Source: Miniimonas arenae (lineage in GTDB: Bacteria > Actinomycetota > Actinomycetes > Actinomycetales > Beutenbergiaceae). Taken from it: DNA of 37,661 bases. The DNA lies in NCBI RefSeq assembly GCF_006351005.1, contig NZ_VENP01000032.1, forward strand, positions 1-37,661, given 5' to 3'. The position numbers and the translations under genes were made by a program. Shown piece after piece: positions 7,921 through 15,445 of the stretch. The notes under the pieces were generated by a model. The model was given only the letters and a program-made list of their open reading frames with translations. It was not told where the DNA came from and did no database searches. Every line of letters starts with the position of its first letter. Positions within the stretch are counted from its first letter, which is position 1.

Positions 7921-9282
7921 TCAGCGGCTGGACCGCTCCCGCAGCATCTCGGCCACGAGGAACGCCATCTCCAGGGACTGCGCGTGGTTGAGGCGCGGGT
8001 CCACCAGCGTCTCGTAGCGCGCCTCGAGCCCGAGGTCGTCGATCTCCTCCGCGCCGCCGAGGACCTCGGTGACGTCGTCTCCCGTGAGCTCCACGTGGAT
8101 CCCGCCCGGGATGGTGCCGAGGGCCTGGTGGACCTCGAAGAACCCGCGCACCTCGTCGATCACGTCGGCGAACCGCCGGGTCTTGTACCCGTTCGAGGCG
8201 GTGATCGTGTTGCCGTGCATCGGGTCGCAGACCCACAGCACGGGCCGGCCGTCGGCCTCGACCCGCTCGACGAGCGCGGGCAGGTTGTCGCGGATCCGGC
8301 CCGCGCCCATCCGGGTGATGAAGGTGAGGCGGCCGGGAATGCCCTCGGGATTGATCGCGTCGACGAGCGCGACCGCGTCCTCGCCCGTCGTCGTCGGGCC
8401 CAGCTTGACCCCGATCGGGTTGTGCACCCGGGAGAAGAAGTCCACGTGCGCGCCGTCGAGCTTGCGCGTGCGCTCGCCGATCCAGAGGAAGTGCGCCGAG
8501 CAGTCGTACGGCAGCCCCGTGCGCGAGTCGATCCGGGTGAGGGGGCGCTCGTAGTCCAGGAGCAGGCCCTCGTGGCCCGCGTAGAAGTCCACGGTGCGCA
8601 GCGCCTCGAAGTCGGCGCCCGCGGCGGCCATGAACCGGATCGCGCGGTCGATCTCGGCCGCGAGACCCTCGTACGTGCGGTAGGCCGGGGTCACGGTGAA
8701 GCCACGGTTCCAGTCGTGCACGAGACGCATGTCCGCGAAGCCGCCCATGGTGAAGGCGCGGGCGAGGTTCAGCGTGGACGCCGACGTCTGGTACGCCTTG
8801 AGCAGGCGCGTCGGGTCCGGGGTGCGGGACTCGGGCGTGAAGGCGTGGCCGTTCACGATGTCGCCGCGGAACGCGGGCAGGGTCACGCCGTCGCGCGTCT
8901 CGGTGTCGCTGCTGCGCGGCTTGGCGTACTGCCCCGCGATCCGCCCCATCTTCACGATCGGCATGCTCGCGCCGTAGGTGAGCACGATCGACATCTGCAG
9001 GATCGTCTTGATCTTGTTCCGGATGCGCTCGGCCGTCGTCTCGGCGAACGACTCCGCGCAGTCCCCGCCCTGGAGCAGGAACGCCTCGCCCCGCTGCGCG
9101 AGGGCCAGCTTCTCGCGCAGGGCGTCGGCCTCGCCCGCGAACACGAGCGGGGGGCACGCCGAGAGCTCCTCGGTCACGGACGCGAGCGCCGCGGCGTCGG
9201 GCCAGGTGGGCTGCTGCTCGACGGGAAGGCTGCGCCAGGCGTCGAGGCCGGCGAGGACGGCGGGATCTGCGGGGACGCTCAC
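7921..9282 (-). CDS. aroG: 3-deoxy-7-phosphoheptulonate (DAHP) synthase, class II
   Basis: Condenses phosphoenolpyruvate and erythrose 4-phosphate, the first step of the shikimate pathway. The 453-residue length fits plant/mycobacterial type II enzymes. The motif FLLQGGDCAESF carries the metal-binding Cys75; further family blocks are RIAGQYAKPRSS, VKLGPTTTGEDAV, CDPMHGNT and GGIHVELTGDDVTE. GTG 9282 starts VSVPADPAVL; a TAGACT -10 lies 8 nt upstream, so the mRNA is probably leaderless or nearly so. In M. tuberculosis the orthologous enzyme (Rv2178c) partners with chorismate mutase; no such gene is seen here. The larger open frame to 10116 is antisense shadow of the phosphofructokinase. Confidence 0.96.
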   Translation of the reverse strand: MSVPADPAVLAGLDAWRSLPVEQQPTWPDAAALASVTEELSACPPLVFAGEADALREKLALAQRGEAFLLQGGDCAESFAETTAERIRNKIKTILQMSIVLTYGASMPIVKMGRIAGQYAKPRSSDTETRDGVTLPAFRGDIVNGHAFTPESRTPDPTRLLKAYQTSASTLNLARAFTMGGFADMRLVHDWNRGFTVTPAYRTYEGLAAEIDRAIRFMAAAGADFEALRTVDFYAGHEGLLLDYERPLTRIDSRTGLPYDCSAHFLWIGERTRKLDGAHVDFFSRVHNPIGVKLGPTTTGEDAVALVDAINPEGIPGRLTFITRMGAGRIRDNLPALVERVEADGRPVLWVCDPMHGNTITASNGYKTRRFADVIDEVRGFFEVHQALGTIPGGIHVELTGDDVTEVLGGAEEIDDLGLEARYETLVDPRLNHAQSLEMAFLVAEMLRERSSR

Positions 9283-9290
9283 GGCCGAGA

Positions 9291-9296
9291 AGTCTA
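9291..9296 (-). promoter_or_regulatory. -10 TAGACT of aroG
   Basis: TAGACT, 8 nt, then GTG at 9282 on the minus strand. The start site is expected at or one base before the start codon. Confidence 0.45.
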
Positions 9297-9416
9297 GGCG
9301 AGCCGCGAGGGCGCCGCGGATGGCGCCGCAGGGCGAGACGTCGAGACCCGGGCCCTCCCGGAGCCGCCCGGAGCTGACCCGGGCCTGACACGGCGGACCC
9401 TCGCCCCACGAGACGG

Positions 9417-9454
9417 GAGAGGCCCGACGGCGAACGCTCGCCGTCGGGCCTCTC
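9417..9454 (-). terminator. Perfect 17-bp hairpin after the phosphofructokinase gene
   Basis: Arms 9417-9433 and 9438-9454 are perfect reverse complements around a 4-nt loop (acgc). It lies 31 nt past the stop of the minus-strand phosphofructokinase gene. There is no T-rich tail in either direction, as is common in high-GC actinobacteria. Confidence 0.8.
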
Positions 9455-9485
9455 GCTCGCCCCGACCGGGGCGTGCGTCGTGCGG

Positions 9486-10709
9486 TCAGTGCGCGGCGGC
9501 CGGCACCAGGGGCTGACCGAGGTCGGCGAGGAGCTCGCCGAACCACGGCTGGTTCACGTCGAACGCCTTGTGCCCGGCGATGCGCGGGAACTCGATGGCG
9601 CGCAGCTCGTCGCCCGCCTCCTCGTCGTTGCCGATCACGCCCGAGACGCCGCGCAGCGCCGAGTCGACGGCGAGGTCGACCATCCGGGCGATGAGCTGGA
9701 GGTCCTCCTCGTTGGCGGCCGCGGAGCGGGAGAAGTACCCGCTCTTCTGCACCATGACCTTCTCGGCGCCGATGAGGCCCGCGAACTGCTTCGCGAACCA
9801 GTTGCCGGGGTTGATCGTGTCGAGCTTGACGTGGCCGAAGGGGTCGCGCTGGACCTCCTCGCCGTTCGCCTCCATCTCGGCGATGATCTCCGGCACGCCG
9901 GCACCCTCGGACAGGAAGATGTTGACGTTCCCGATCTCGTCCATCACGGCCTTGAGGCGCGTGGCCTCGCCGGCGAGGTCGACGGCGAGCTCGGGCAGGA
10001 ACACGGCGTGCACGTCCCAGCGCTCCTTGCTCAGGCCGATGCTCGGGTTCCAGGCCGGCTGCGCCTGGACCCAGCCGTGGTAGCGGCGGGCGGCCTCGGC
10101 GGTGAGCCAGCCGCACGCCCGGCCCATCACCTCGTGGACGATGAGCATGCGCGGGTTGGAGCGGTGCTCGCCGATGATGTTCTGCGCGAACCGCGACGCC
10201 TGCTCGGCGGCCGTGTTCGCGCCCAGGCTCTGCCGGATCGGGACGATGTCGTTGTCGATCGTCTTGGGCAGGCCGACGACCGTGAGGCCGTAGCCGTGCT
10301 CCTCGAGGTAGTGCGCGAGGTCGGCGGCGGTGGTGTTGGTGTCGTCACCGCCGATGGTGTGGAGCACGTCCACGCCGTCGGTGCGCAGGCGCTCGGCCGC
10401 CTTCTCCAGCGGGTCCTCGCCCTCGGCGACGAGCCCACGCTCGACGAGGTTCTTCGCGTTCGTGAGCTTGACGCGGGAGTTGCCGATCGGGCTGCCGCCG
10501 AAGGAGTGCAGGAGGCCGGCGTTCGCGCGTGCGGCGTCGTCCACCACCACGCTGTTGCCCGTGAGCAGGCCGTGGTAGCCGTACTGGTAGGCGATGATCT
10601 CGATCTCGGGGGCGATGGCGGTGTAGCGCTCGATGAGGCCACCGACCGCGGAGGACAGGCAGGGGGCGAACCCTCCGGCGGTGAGCAGGGCGACGCGCTT
10701 GACGGTCAT
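9486..10709 (-). CDS. Phosphofructokinase, pyrophosphate-dependent type by motif
   Basis: Phosphorylates fructose 6-phosphate in glycolysis. The 407-residue protein has AGGFAPCLSSAVGG at the N-terminus, GGDDTNTTA at 120-127 and PKTIDNDI at 148-155. Asp at the second position after GG (GGDD, not GGDG) together with the Lys in PKTIDND is the established signature of pyrophosphate-using enzymes, which also work in the reverse direction. An ATP-dependent member of the same clade is the alternative. ATG 10709 has AGGAAGG 6 nt upstream. The start overlaps the stop of the acyltransferase gene (ATGA), so translation is probably coupled to it. A strong hairpin follows the gene. Confidence 0.93.
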   Translation of the reverse strand: MTVKRVALLTAGGFAPCLSSAVGGLIERYTAIAPEIEIIAYQYGYHGLLTGNSVVVDDAARANAGLLHSFGGSPIGNSRVKLTNAKNLVERGLVAEGEDPLEKAAERLRTDGVDVLHTIGGDDTNTTAADLAHYLEEHGYGLTVVGLPKTIDNDIVPIRQSLGANTAAEQASRFAQNIIGEHRSNPRMLIVHEVMGRACGWLTAEAARRYHGWVQAQPAWNPSIGLSKERWDVHAVFLPELAVDLAGEATRLKAVMDEIGNVNIFLSEGAGVPEIIAEMEANGEEVQRDPFGHVKLDTINPGNWFAKQFAGLIGAEKVMVQKSGYFSRSAAANEEDLQLIARMVDLAVDSALRGVSGVIGNDEEAGDELRAIEFPRIAGHKAFDVNQPWFGELLADLGQPLVPAAAH

Positions 10710-11728
10710 GCTGGACCTTCCTGGGAATCGTGGGTGGGGGTCTGCGGGGCCGCTCCGGTGGTGTCGGCTCGCCCGCCGGCGAGGCCGGCCTCGACACCGG
10801 CGGCATCGGCGGCTTCGAGGTCGCGCGAGGCGGGAGCGTCGACGGCGAGCCCGGCGGCGTGCACCGGGTCGGCATCGCCGGGGGTTGCGGCGGGTGGCTC
10901 GGCGGCGGTTGGCTCGGCGGCACATGACTCAATGGCGGGTGGCTCCGCTGCGGGCGACGCGGTGGCCGGCGCGGGCGGCTCGTGCACCTCCGGCGGCGCC
11001 TCGGGCGCGGCCCGTCCGCCGGGCGCGTCGGCCTGCGACGCGGCGCTCTTGCCCTGCGCCAGGCGGGCCTTCGCCGTCGCGGCGTACATGTCGACGTACT
11101 CCTGGCCCGAGAGCCGCATGATCTCGTACATGATCTCGTCCGTGATGGAGCGCAGCACGAAGCGGTCGTTCTCCATGCCGGCGTAGCGCGAGAAGTCCAT
11201 CGGCTCGCCCATCACGACGCCGATCCGCTTGAGGCGCGGGATCCGCTTGCCGATGGGCTGGGCGATGTTCGTCCCGATCATCGCGACGGGCACCACCGGC
11301 GCGCCCGACTCGAGCGCGAGCCGCGCCACGCCGGTCTTGCCCCGGTAGAGCCGACCGTCGGGGCTGCGGGTGCCCTCGGGATAGATGCCGAACAGCCCGC
11401 CGTCGCGCAGCCTGGCCAGGCCCGCCTCGAGCGCGGCCTCGCTGGCCTTGCCGCCCGAGCGGTCGACCGGGATCAGCCCGACGCCGCGCATGAACCAGGC
11501 GATGAAGCGACCCTTGACGCCGCTGCCCTCGACGTAGTCGGACTTGCCGAGGAACACGACCTCGCGCGGCAGCATGAGGGGCAGGAAGAAGGAGTCGATC
11601 ACCGCGAGGTGGTTGCTCGCGAGGATGGCCGGCCCGTTGGCGGGGAGCTTCTCCTCGCCGCGGATCCACGGCTGGTAGAAGACCCGCAGGATCGTGCCCA
11701 GCGTGGCCTTCATGAACCGGTAGAACAC
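10706..11728 (-). CDS. PlsC-type 1-acyl-glycerol-3-phosphate acyltransferase
   Basis: A membrane-associated glycerolipid acyltransferase that makes phosphatidic acid or acylates a related acceptor. The 340-residue protein carries NHLAVID with the catalytic pair His40 and Asp45, then the acceptor-binding block YPEGTRS and VPVAMIGT. The domain ends near residue 230. The last roughly 110 residues are Ala/Pro/Glu-rich low complexity with no recognised domain. GTG 11728 (VFYRFMKATLG) is preferred over the ATG five codons later because AAGGG runs precede it and related proteins begin with a similar Phe-Tyr-x-x-Leu/Met-Lys phrase. Its stop overlaps the phosphofructokinase start (ATGA), forming a two-gene operon. 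The mycobacterial counterpart by position is Rv2182c. Confidence 0.88.
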   Translation of the reverse strand: MFYRFMKATLGTILRVFYQPWIRGEEKLPANGPAILASNHLAVIDSFFLPLMLPREVVFLGKSDYVEGSGVKGRFIAWFMRGVGLIPVDRSGGKASEAALEAGLARLRDGGLFGIYPEGTRSPDGRLYRGKTGVARLALESGAPVVPVAMIGTNIAQPIGKRIPRLKRIGVVMGEPMDFSRYAGMENDRFVLRSITDEIMYEIMRLSGQEYVDMYAATAKARLAQGKSAASQADAPGGRAAPEAPPEVHEPPAPATASPAAEPPAIESCAAEPTAAEPPAATPGDADPVHAAGLAVDAPASRDLEAADAAGVEAGLAGGRADTTGAAPQTPTHDSQEGPA

Positions 11729-11792
11729 CCCTTGGACCCTTCTGTCCGTCGGCGGCCGCCCCGGCCGTGGCACACGCCTCGTGCCGAGGCAC

Positions 11793-11804
11793 CACTCTAG
11801 AGTG
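11793..11804. promoter_or_regulatory. 12-bp palindrome carrying a -10 motif in both directions
   Basis: CACTCTAGAGTG is perfectly symmetrical and contains TAGAGT on each strand (11798-11803 plus, 11794-11799 minus). It lies between the divergent acyltransferase and the 178-residue membrane protein gene. The minus copy would give the acyltransferase a leader of about 60 nt. It may instead be an operator. Confidence 0.35.
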
Positions 11805-11833
11805 CGTCGCGCCGGCCGGGCGCGAGCGCGATC

Positions 11834-11839
11834 TAGGCT
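11834..11839 (+). promoter_or_regulatory. -10 TAGGCT, leaderless start of the 178-residue protein
   Basis: TAGGCT, 6 nt, then ATG at 11846; no Shine-Dalgarno sequence. Confidence 0.5.
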
Positions 11840-11845
11840 TCCGGC

Positions 11846-12382
11846 ATGACGACCCCCGCCGGCGACGCCGAGCGTGACGGCGAGCACGACCGCGAGCAGG
11901 CGGCCGAGCGTGACCGCGAGCAGGCGGCCGAGCGTGACGGCGAGCCCACCGCCGGCCCCTCGTCCGAGCGCGACTGGAACGCGGAATGGGCAGCGCTGAC
12001 CTCCGACCTCGAGCCGCCGAGCGCGCCGTCGCTCGCACCACGCGCGGGATCGTCGGCGGGCTCCTTCGGGCGCCCGGTCTACCGGACGTCCGACGTCCCG
12101 GTCACCGGCGCCGGCAGCGGCCCCCGCGACTACACGCCGGCCCCCGAGGACGACGCGTGGGAGCCGGACCTCCCGCCCCAGCGCCCGATGAACCGGGTCA
12201 CGGCACTCGCCTGGGCGGCGATCGCCGGTGGTCCGCTGCTCATGCTGCTGGCGCTGCTCGGGTTCGGCTCGGCGCCCCCGTGGTACGTGGCCGCGTGCGT
12301 CGCGCTGTTCGTCGCCGGCTGCGTGCTGGGCTTCGCCCGGCTGCCGCGCCGGCACGACGGCGACGACGGCGCCGAGGTCTAG
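11846..12382 (+). CDS. Uncharacterised membrane protein with acidic repeat N-terminus
   Basis: I do not recognise this 178-residue protein. The N-terminal third is disordered and highly charged, with three related copies of an Ala-Glu-Arg-Asp-Arg/Gly-Glu octapeptide from a 24-nt DNA repeat. A Pro/Ser/Gly-rich stretch follows. Two hydrophobic helices form the C-terminus (about 117-141, TALAWAAIAGGPLLMLLALL, and about 146-166), leaving a short basic/acidic tail. It reads away from the acyltransferase and converges on the glucokinase with 19 bp between stops. The leaderless start supports ATG 11846. Function is unknown. Confidence 0.75.
   Translation: MTTPAGDAERDGEHDREQAAERDREQAAERDGEPTAGPSSERDWNAEWAALTSDLEPPSAPSLAPRAGSSAGSFGRPVYRTSDVPVTGAGSGPRDYTPAPEDDAWEPDLPPQRPMNRVTALAWAAIAGGPLLMLLALLGFGSAPPWYVAACVALFVAGCVLGFARLPRRHDGDDGAEV
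11867..11945 (+). repeat. 24-nt in-frame tandem repeat
   Basis: About three copies of gccgagcgtgaccgcgagca plus gcg, the first with a 12-nt insertion, encode AERDREQA-type octapeptides at the N-terminus of the 178-residue membrane protein. Copy changes would preserve the frame. Confidence 0.75.
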
Positions 12383-12401
12383 CGGCCCGTCGCCCAGCGC
12401 G

Positions 12402-13343
12402 TCAGCGGCGAGCGAGGTCCGCGGCACCCACGATGCCGGCGTCGTTCCCCAGCTTCGCGAGCGCGACCCGCGGCATCGGCCGGTGCGCCCGCGCGAACAG
12501 CTGGTCCTCGAGCTCCGTCAGCGCCGGCACGAGAAGCAGGTCGCCGGCAGCGCCGACTCCCCCGCCCACCACGAACACGGCCGGGTCCAGCACCGCGGAG
12601 AGCGCCGCCATCCCGGCTCCCAGCCATCGGCCGAGCTCCGCCAGCATCTCGATCGCCAGCGGGTCCCCCGCGTTCGCCGCCTTGGTGACGTGCGGTCCCG
12701 TGACGTTCTTGGCCTTGCCGCCGGCGAGCACGAGGAGCGCCTTGGCGCGATCCGGGTCCGTCGCGAGTGCGGCGCGGGCCTCGCGGACGAGCGCCGTGCC
12801 CGATGCGTAGGTCTCCCAGCAGCCGTCGTGACCGCAGCCGCAGGCGCGACCGCTCGGCACCATGCGCAGGTGGCCGATCTCGCCCCCGGCGCCCGCGGCT
12901 CCCCGCACGAGCTCGCCACCCACGACGAGCGCCCCGCCCAGACCGGTGCCCACGGTGAGCATCACCATGTCGTCGACCTCGCGCCCGGCCCCGAAGCGGA
13001 ACTCGGCCCAGCCCGCCGCGTTCGCGTCGTTCTCGACCACCACGCGCGTGCCCAGCCGCGGCTCGAGCGCGTCGCGCAGCGGGTAGTCGCGCCAGGCGAT
13101 GTTGGGGGCGAACTTCACGACGCGGCGCCCCGGGTCCACGAACCCCGCGGCGGCCACCCCGACCGCCTCGATCGCCGGGAACTCCTTGCGCAGCTCGGCG
13201 ACCGCGTCGACCACGGCGTCCTCGATCGCGGCGGGCTGCTGAGGGTCGGTATCGCGGCGCGTCTTGGCCAGCAGCGTGCCGTCCTTGTCGACCACACCGG
13301 CCGCGATCTTCGTCCCACCGATGTCCACTCCGACGGCGTGCAT
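12402..13343 (-). CDS. glk: ROK-family glucokinase
   Basis: Phosphorylates glucose to glucose 6-phosphate. The 313-residue protein has the phosphate-binding motif VGVDIGGTK at the N-terminus, catalytic Asp106 in ENDANAAGWAE, and the ROK signature with His158 (GEIGHLRM) and the zinc cysteines Cys168, Cys170 and Cys175 in CGCGHDGCWE. No DNA-binding domain precedes it, so it is a kinase and not a ROK repressor. ATG 13343 has GGAAGGG 7 nt upstream; the longer frame to 13448 lacks support. Phosphoryl donor (ATP or polyphosphate) cannot be assigned. It diverges from the acyl-CoA ligase gene. Confidence 0.92.
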   Translation of the reverse strand: MHAVGVDIGGTKIAAGVVDKDGTLLAKTRRDTDPQQPAAIEDAVVDAVAELRKEFPAIEAVGVAAAGFVDPGRRVVKFAPNIAWRDYPLRDALEPRLGTRVVVENDANAAGWAEFRFGAGREVDDMVMLTVGTGLGGALVVGGELVRGAAGAGGEIGHLRMVPSGRACGCGHDGCWETYASGTALVREARAALATDPDRAKALLVLAGGKAKNVTGPHVTKAANAGDPLAIEMLAELGRWLGAGMAALSAVLDPAVFVVGGGVGAAGDLLLVPALTELEDQLFARAHRPMPRVALAKLGNDAGIVGAADLARR

Positions 13344-13518
13344 GTCACGTCCCTTCCGTGTCTGTCCCGTCCGGCTCGCCCCGAGCTCGCCCGGCGGCGC
13401 CGGGGGACGGTGTGCGGCCATCCTCGCCCATCCGGCTCGCCCGTGCACGACGTCCGACGGGGCCGACGCGGAGGACGGCGAGCCACGTGCCTGCCCCGCA
13501 CACGGCCCGACGGTGACC

Positions 13519-13524
13519 TATCGT
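13519..13524 (+). promoter_or_regulatory. Candidate -10 TATCGT of the acyl-CoA ligase gene
   Basis: TATCGT would place the start near 13531 and give a leader of about 27 nt that contains GAGGGAG before the ATG. No convincing -35 is present. Confidence 0.35.
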
Positions 13525-13557
13525 GGGGGGACCGCCCATCGAGACGAGGGAGCCACG

Positions 13558-15375
13558 ATGGACACGACACCGCTGAGCAACGCGCCGGACGTGCCGGCCG
13601 ACTACAGCATCACCGACCTGGTCGAGGACGTCGTCCGGGACGACCCGGGCGCCACGCTCTACCGGATCCCCGAGGGAACCGGCTGGCGAGACGTCTCGGC
13701 CGCACAGTTCCGCGAGCAGGCGGTCGGACTCGCGCGCGGGCTGATCGCGAGCGGCGTCGGTCCGGGCGACCGGGTCGCGATCATGTCGCGCACCCGGTAC
13801 GAGTGGACCCTCGCGGACCTCGCGATCTGGTACGCGGGCGCGGTCCCGGTGCCGGTGTACGAGACGTCGTCGGTCGCGCAGACGGGCTGGATCCTGTCCG
13901 ACTCCGGCGCGGTCGCGGCCTTCGTCGAGACCGCCGAGCACGCCGAGGTCGTCGCGGAGGCCCGCCACCAGGCACCCCAGCTGGCCCAGGTCTGGGAGTT
14001 CGACGCGGGCGCCGTCGCCGACGTGACGGCGCGGGGCGAGTCGGTCCCGGCCGAACGCGTGCACGAGGCCGCCGCCGCCGTCGGGCTCACGGACCTCGCG
14101 ACGATCATCTACACGTCGGGGACCACCGGCCGCCCCAAGGGTGCCGAGCTCACGCACGGCAACTTCGTCCTGCTCACCAAGGGCGCGGTGCGCGACATCG
14201 CCGAGGTGTTCGAGCCCGCGAACCGCTCGACCCTGCTGTTCATGCCGCTCGCCCACGTCTTCGCCCGGTTCGTCGAGGTGCTCGCGCTCGCGGGTCGGGT
14301 CCCGCTCGGGCACACCCCGGACGTCAGCAACCTCGTCGCCGACCTCGGCACGTTCCGCCCCACGATGATCCTCGCGGTGCCACGGGTCTTCGAGAAGGTC
14401 TACAACTCCGCCGAGCAGAAGGCGATCGCCGGCGGCAAGGAGAAGATCTTCGCCTGGGCGGCCGGCACCGGCATCGCCTGGTCGCGCGCCCAGGAGGGCG
14501 GCGGGAAGCCGGGCGTCCTGCTCGGACTGAAGCACGCCGTCGCGCACAAGCTGGTGCTGCACAAGCTGCAGGAGGCGATGGGCGGCAACCTCACGTACGC
14601 CGTGTCCGGCGGCGGCCCGCTCGGGGAGCGGCTCGGCCACTTCTTCCGGGGCGTCGGCCTCACGGTGCTCGAGGGCTACGGCCTCACCGAGACGACGGCG
14701 CCGCTGACGGTGAACCGTCCCGCCCGGATCAAGATCGGCACGGTCGGTCCGTGCCTGTCCGGCAACCAGATCCGCATCGCGCCCGACGGGGAGATCCTCG
14801 CGCGCGGCATCGCGGTCTTCCGCGGGTACCACAACAACCCCGAGGCGACGGCGGAGGCGGTCCAGGACGGCTGGTTCCACACCGGTGACCTCGGCGAGCT
14901 CGACGCGGACGGCTACGCCCGGATCACGGGCCGGAAGAAGGAGATCATCGTGACGGCCGGTGGCAAGAACGTCGCCCCGGCCCAGCTCGAGGACGCCATC
15001 CGGGCGCACCCGCTCGTCAGCCAGTGCCTCGTGGTCGGCGAGGGTCGACCGTTCATCGCCGCGCTCCTCACGCTCGACCCGGAGATGCTGCCCGGGTGGC
15101 TGTCCGCGCACGGCCGCGAGCCGCTCACCCTCGAGCAGGCGCGCACGGACCCGGGGGTGCGCGCGGCGCTGCAGGCGGCGGTCGACGGCGCGAACGCCCA
15201 GGTCTCGCGGGCGGAGTCGATCCGCGTCTTCGAGATCCTCGACGGCGACTTCACGATCGCGAACGACTACCTCACGCCCTCCCTCAAGGTGAAGCGGTCC
15301 GCAGTGCTGCACGACCTCGCGGGCACGGTCGACGGGCTCTACGAGGAGGCGGCCGGCCGCCGAGCGGACGGCTGA
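13558..15375 (+). CDS. fadD15: Long-chain fatty acid-CoA ligase (AMP-forming), FadD15-like
   Basis: Activates fatty acids through an acyl-adenylate to acyl-CoA. The 605-residue protein shows the P-loop-like IIYTSGTTGRPKGAE (about 183-197), GYGLTETTAP (about 372), WFHTGDLGELDADGY (about 439) and the C-terminal hinge GRKKEIIVTAGGKNVAP (about 457) with a catalytic Lys region beyond. Its place between glucokinase and the DEDDh/UvrC-like gene matches fadD15 (Rv2187c) order in mycobacteria. ATG 13558 is preceded by GAGGGAG at normal spacing. The substrate range cannot be read from sequence. Confidence 0.93.
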   Translation: MDTTPLSNAPDVPADYSITDLVEDVVRDDPGATLYRIPEGTGWRDVSAAQFREQAVGLARGLIASGVGPGDRVAIMSRTRYEWTLADLAIWYAGAVPVPVYETSSVAQTGWILSDSGAVAAFVETAEHAEVVAEARHQAPQLAQVWEFDAGAVADVTARGESVPAERVHEAAAAVGLTDLATIIYTSGTTGRPKGAELTHGNFVLLTKGAVRDIAEVFEPANRSTLLFMPLAHVFARFVEVLALAGRVPLGHTPDVSNLVADLGTFRPTMILAVPRVFEKVYNSAEQKAIAGGKEKIFAWAAGTGIAWSRAQEGGGKPGVLLGLKHAVAHKLVLHKLQEAMGGNLTYAVSGGGPLGERLGHFFRGVGLTVLEGYGLTETTAPLTVNRPARIKIGTVGPCLSGNQIRIAPDGEILARGIAVFRGYHNNPEATAEAVQDGWFHTGDLGELDADGYARITGRKKEIIVTAGGKNVAPAQLEDAIRAHPLVSQCLVVGEGRPFIAALLTLDPEMLPGWLSAHGREPLTLEQARTDPGVRAALQAAVDGANAQVSRAESIRVFEILDGDFTIANDYLTPSLKVKRSAVLHDLAGTVDGLYEEAAGRRADG

Positions 15376-15432
15376 CGAGGAGTCCGACGACGGACGACGG
15401 CGCGGCGGGCACCGCATGTCGGTGCCCGCACG

Positions 15433-15438
15433 TACGTT
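15433..15438 (+). promoter_or_regulatory. -10 TACGTT, leaderless start of the DEDDh/UvrC-like gene
   Basis: TACGTT, 7 nt, then ATG at 15446; no Shine-Dalgarno sequence between. Confidence 0.5.
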
Positions 15439-15445
15439 CGCTTCC

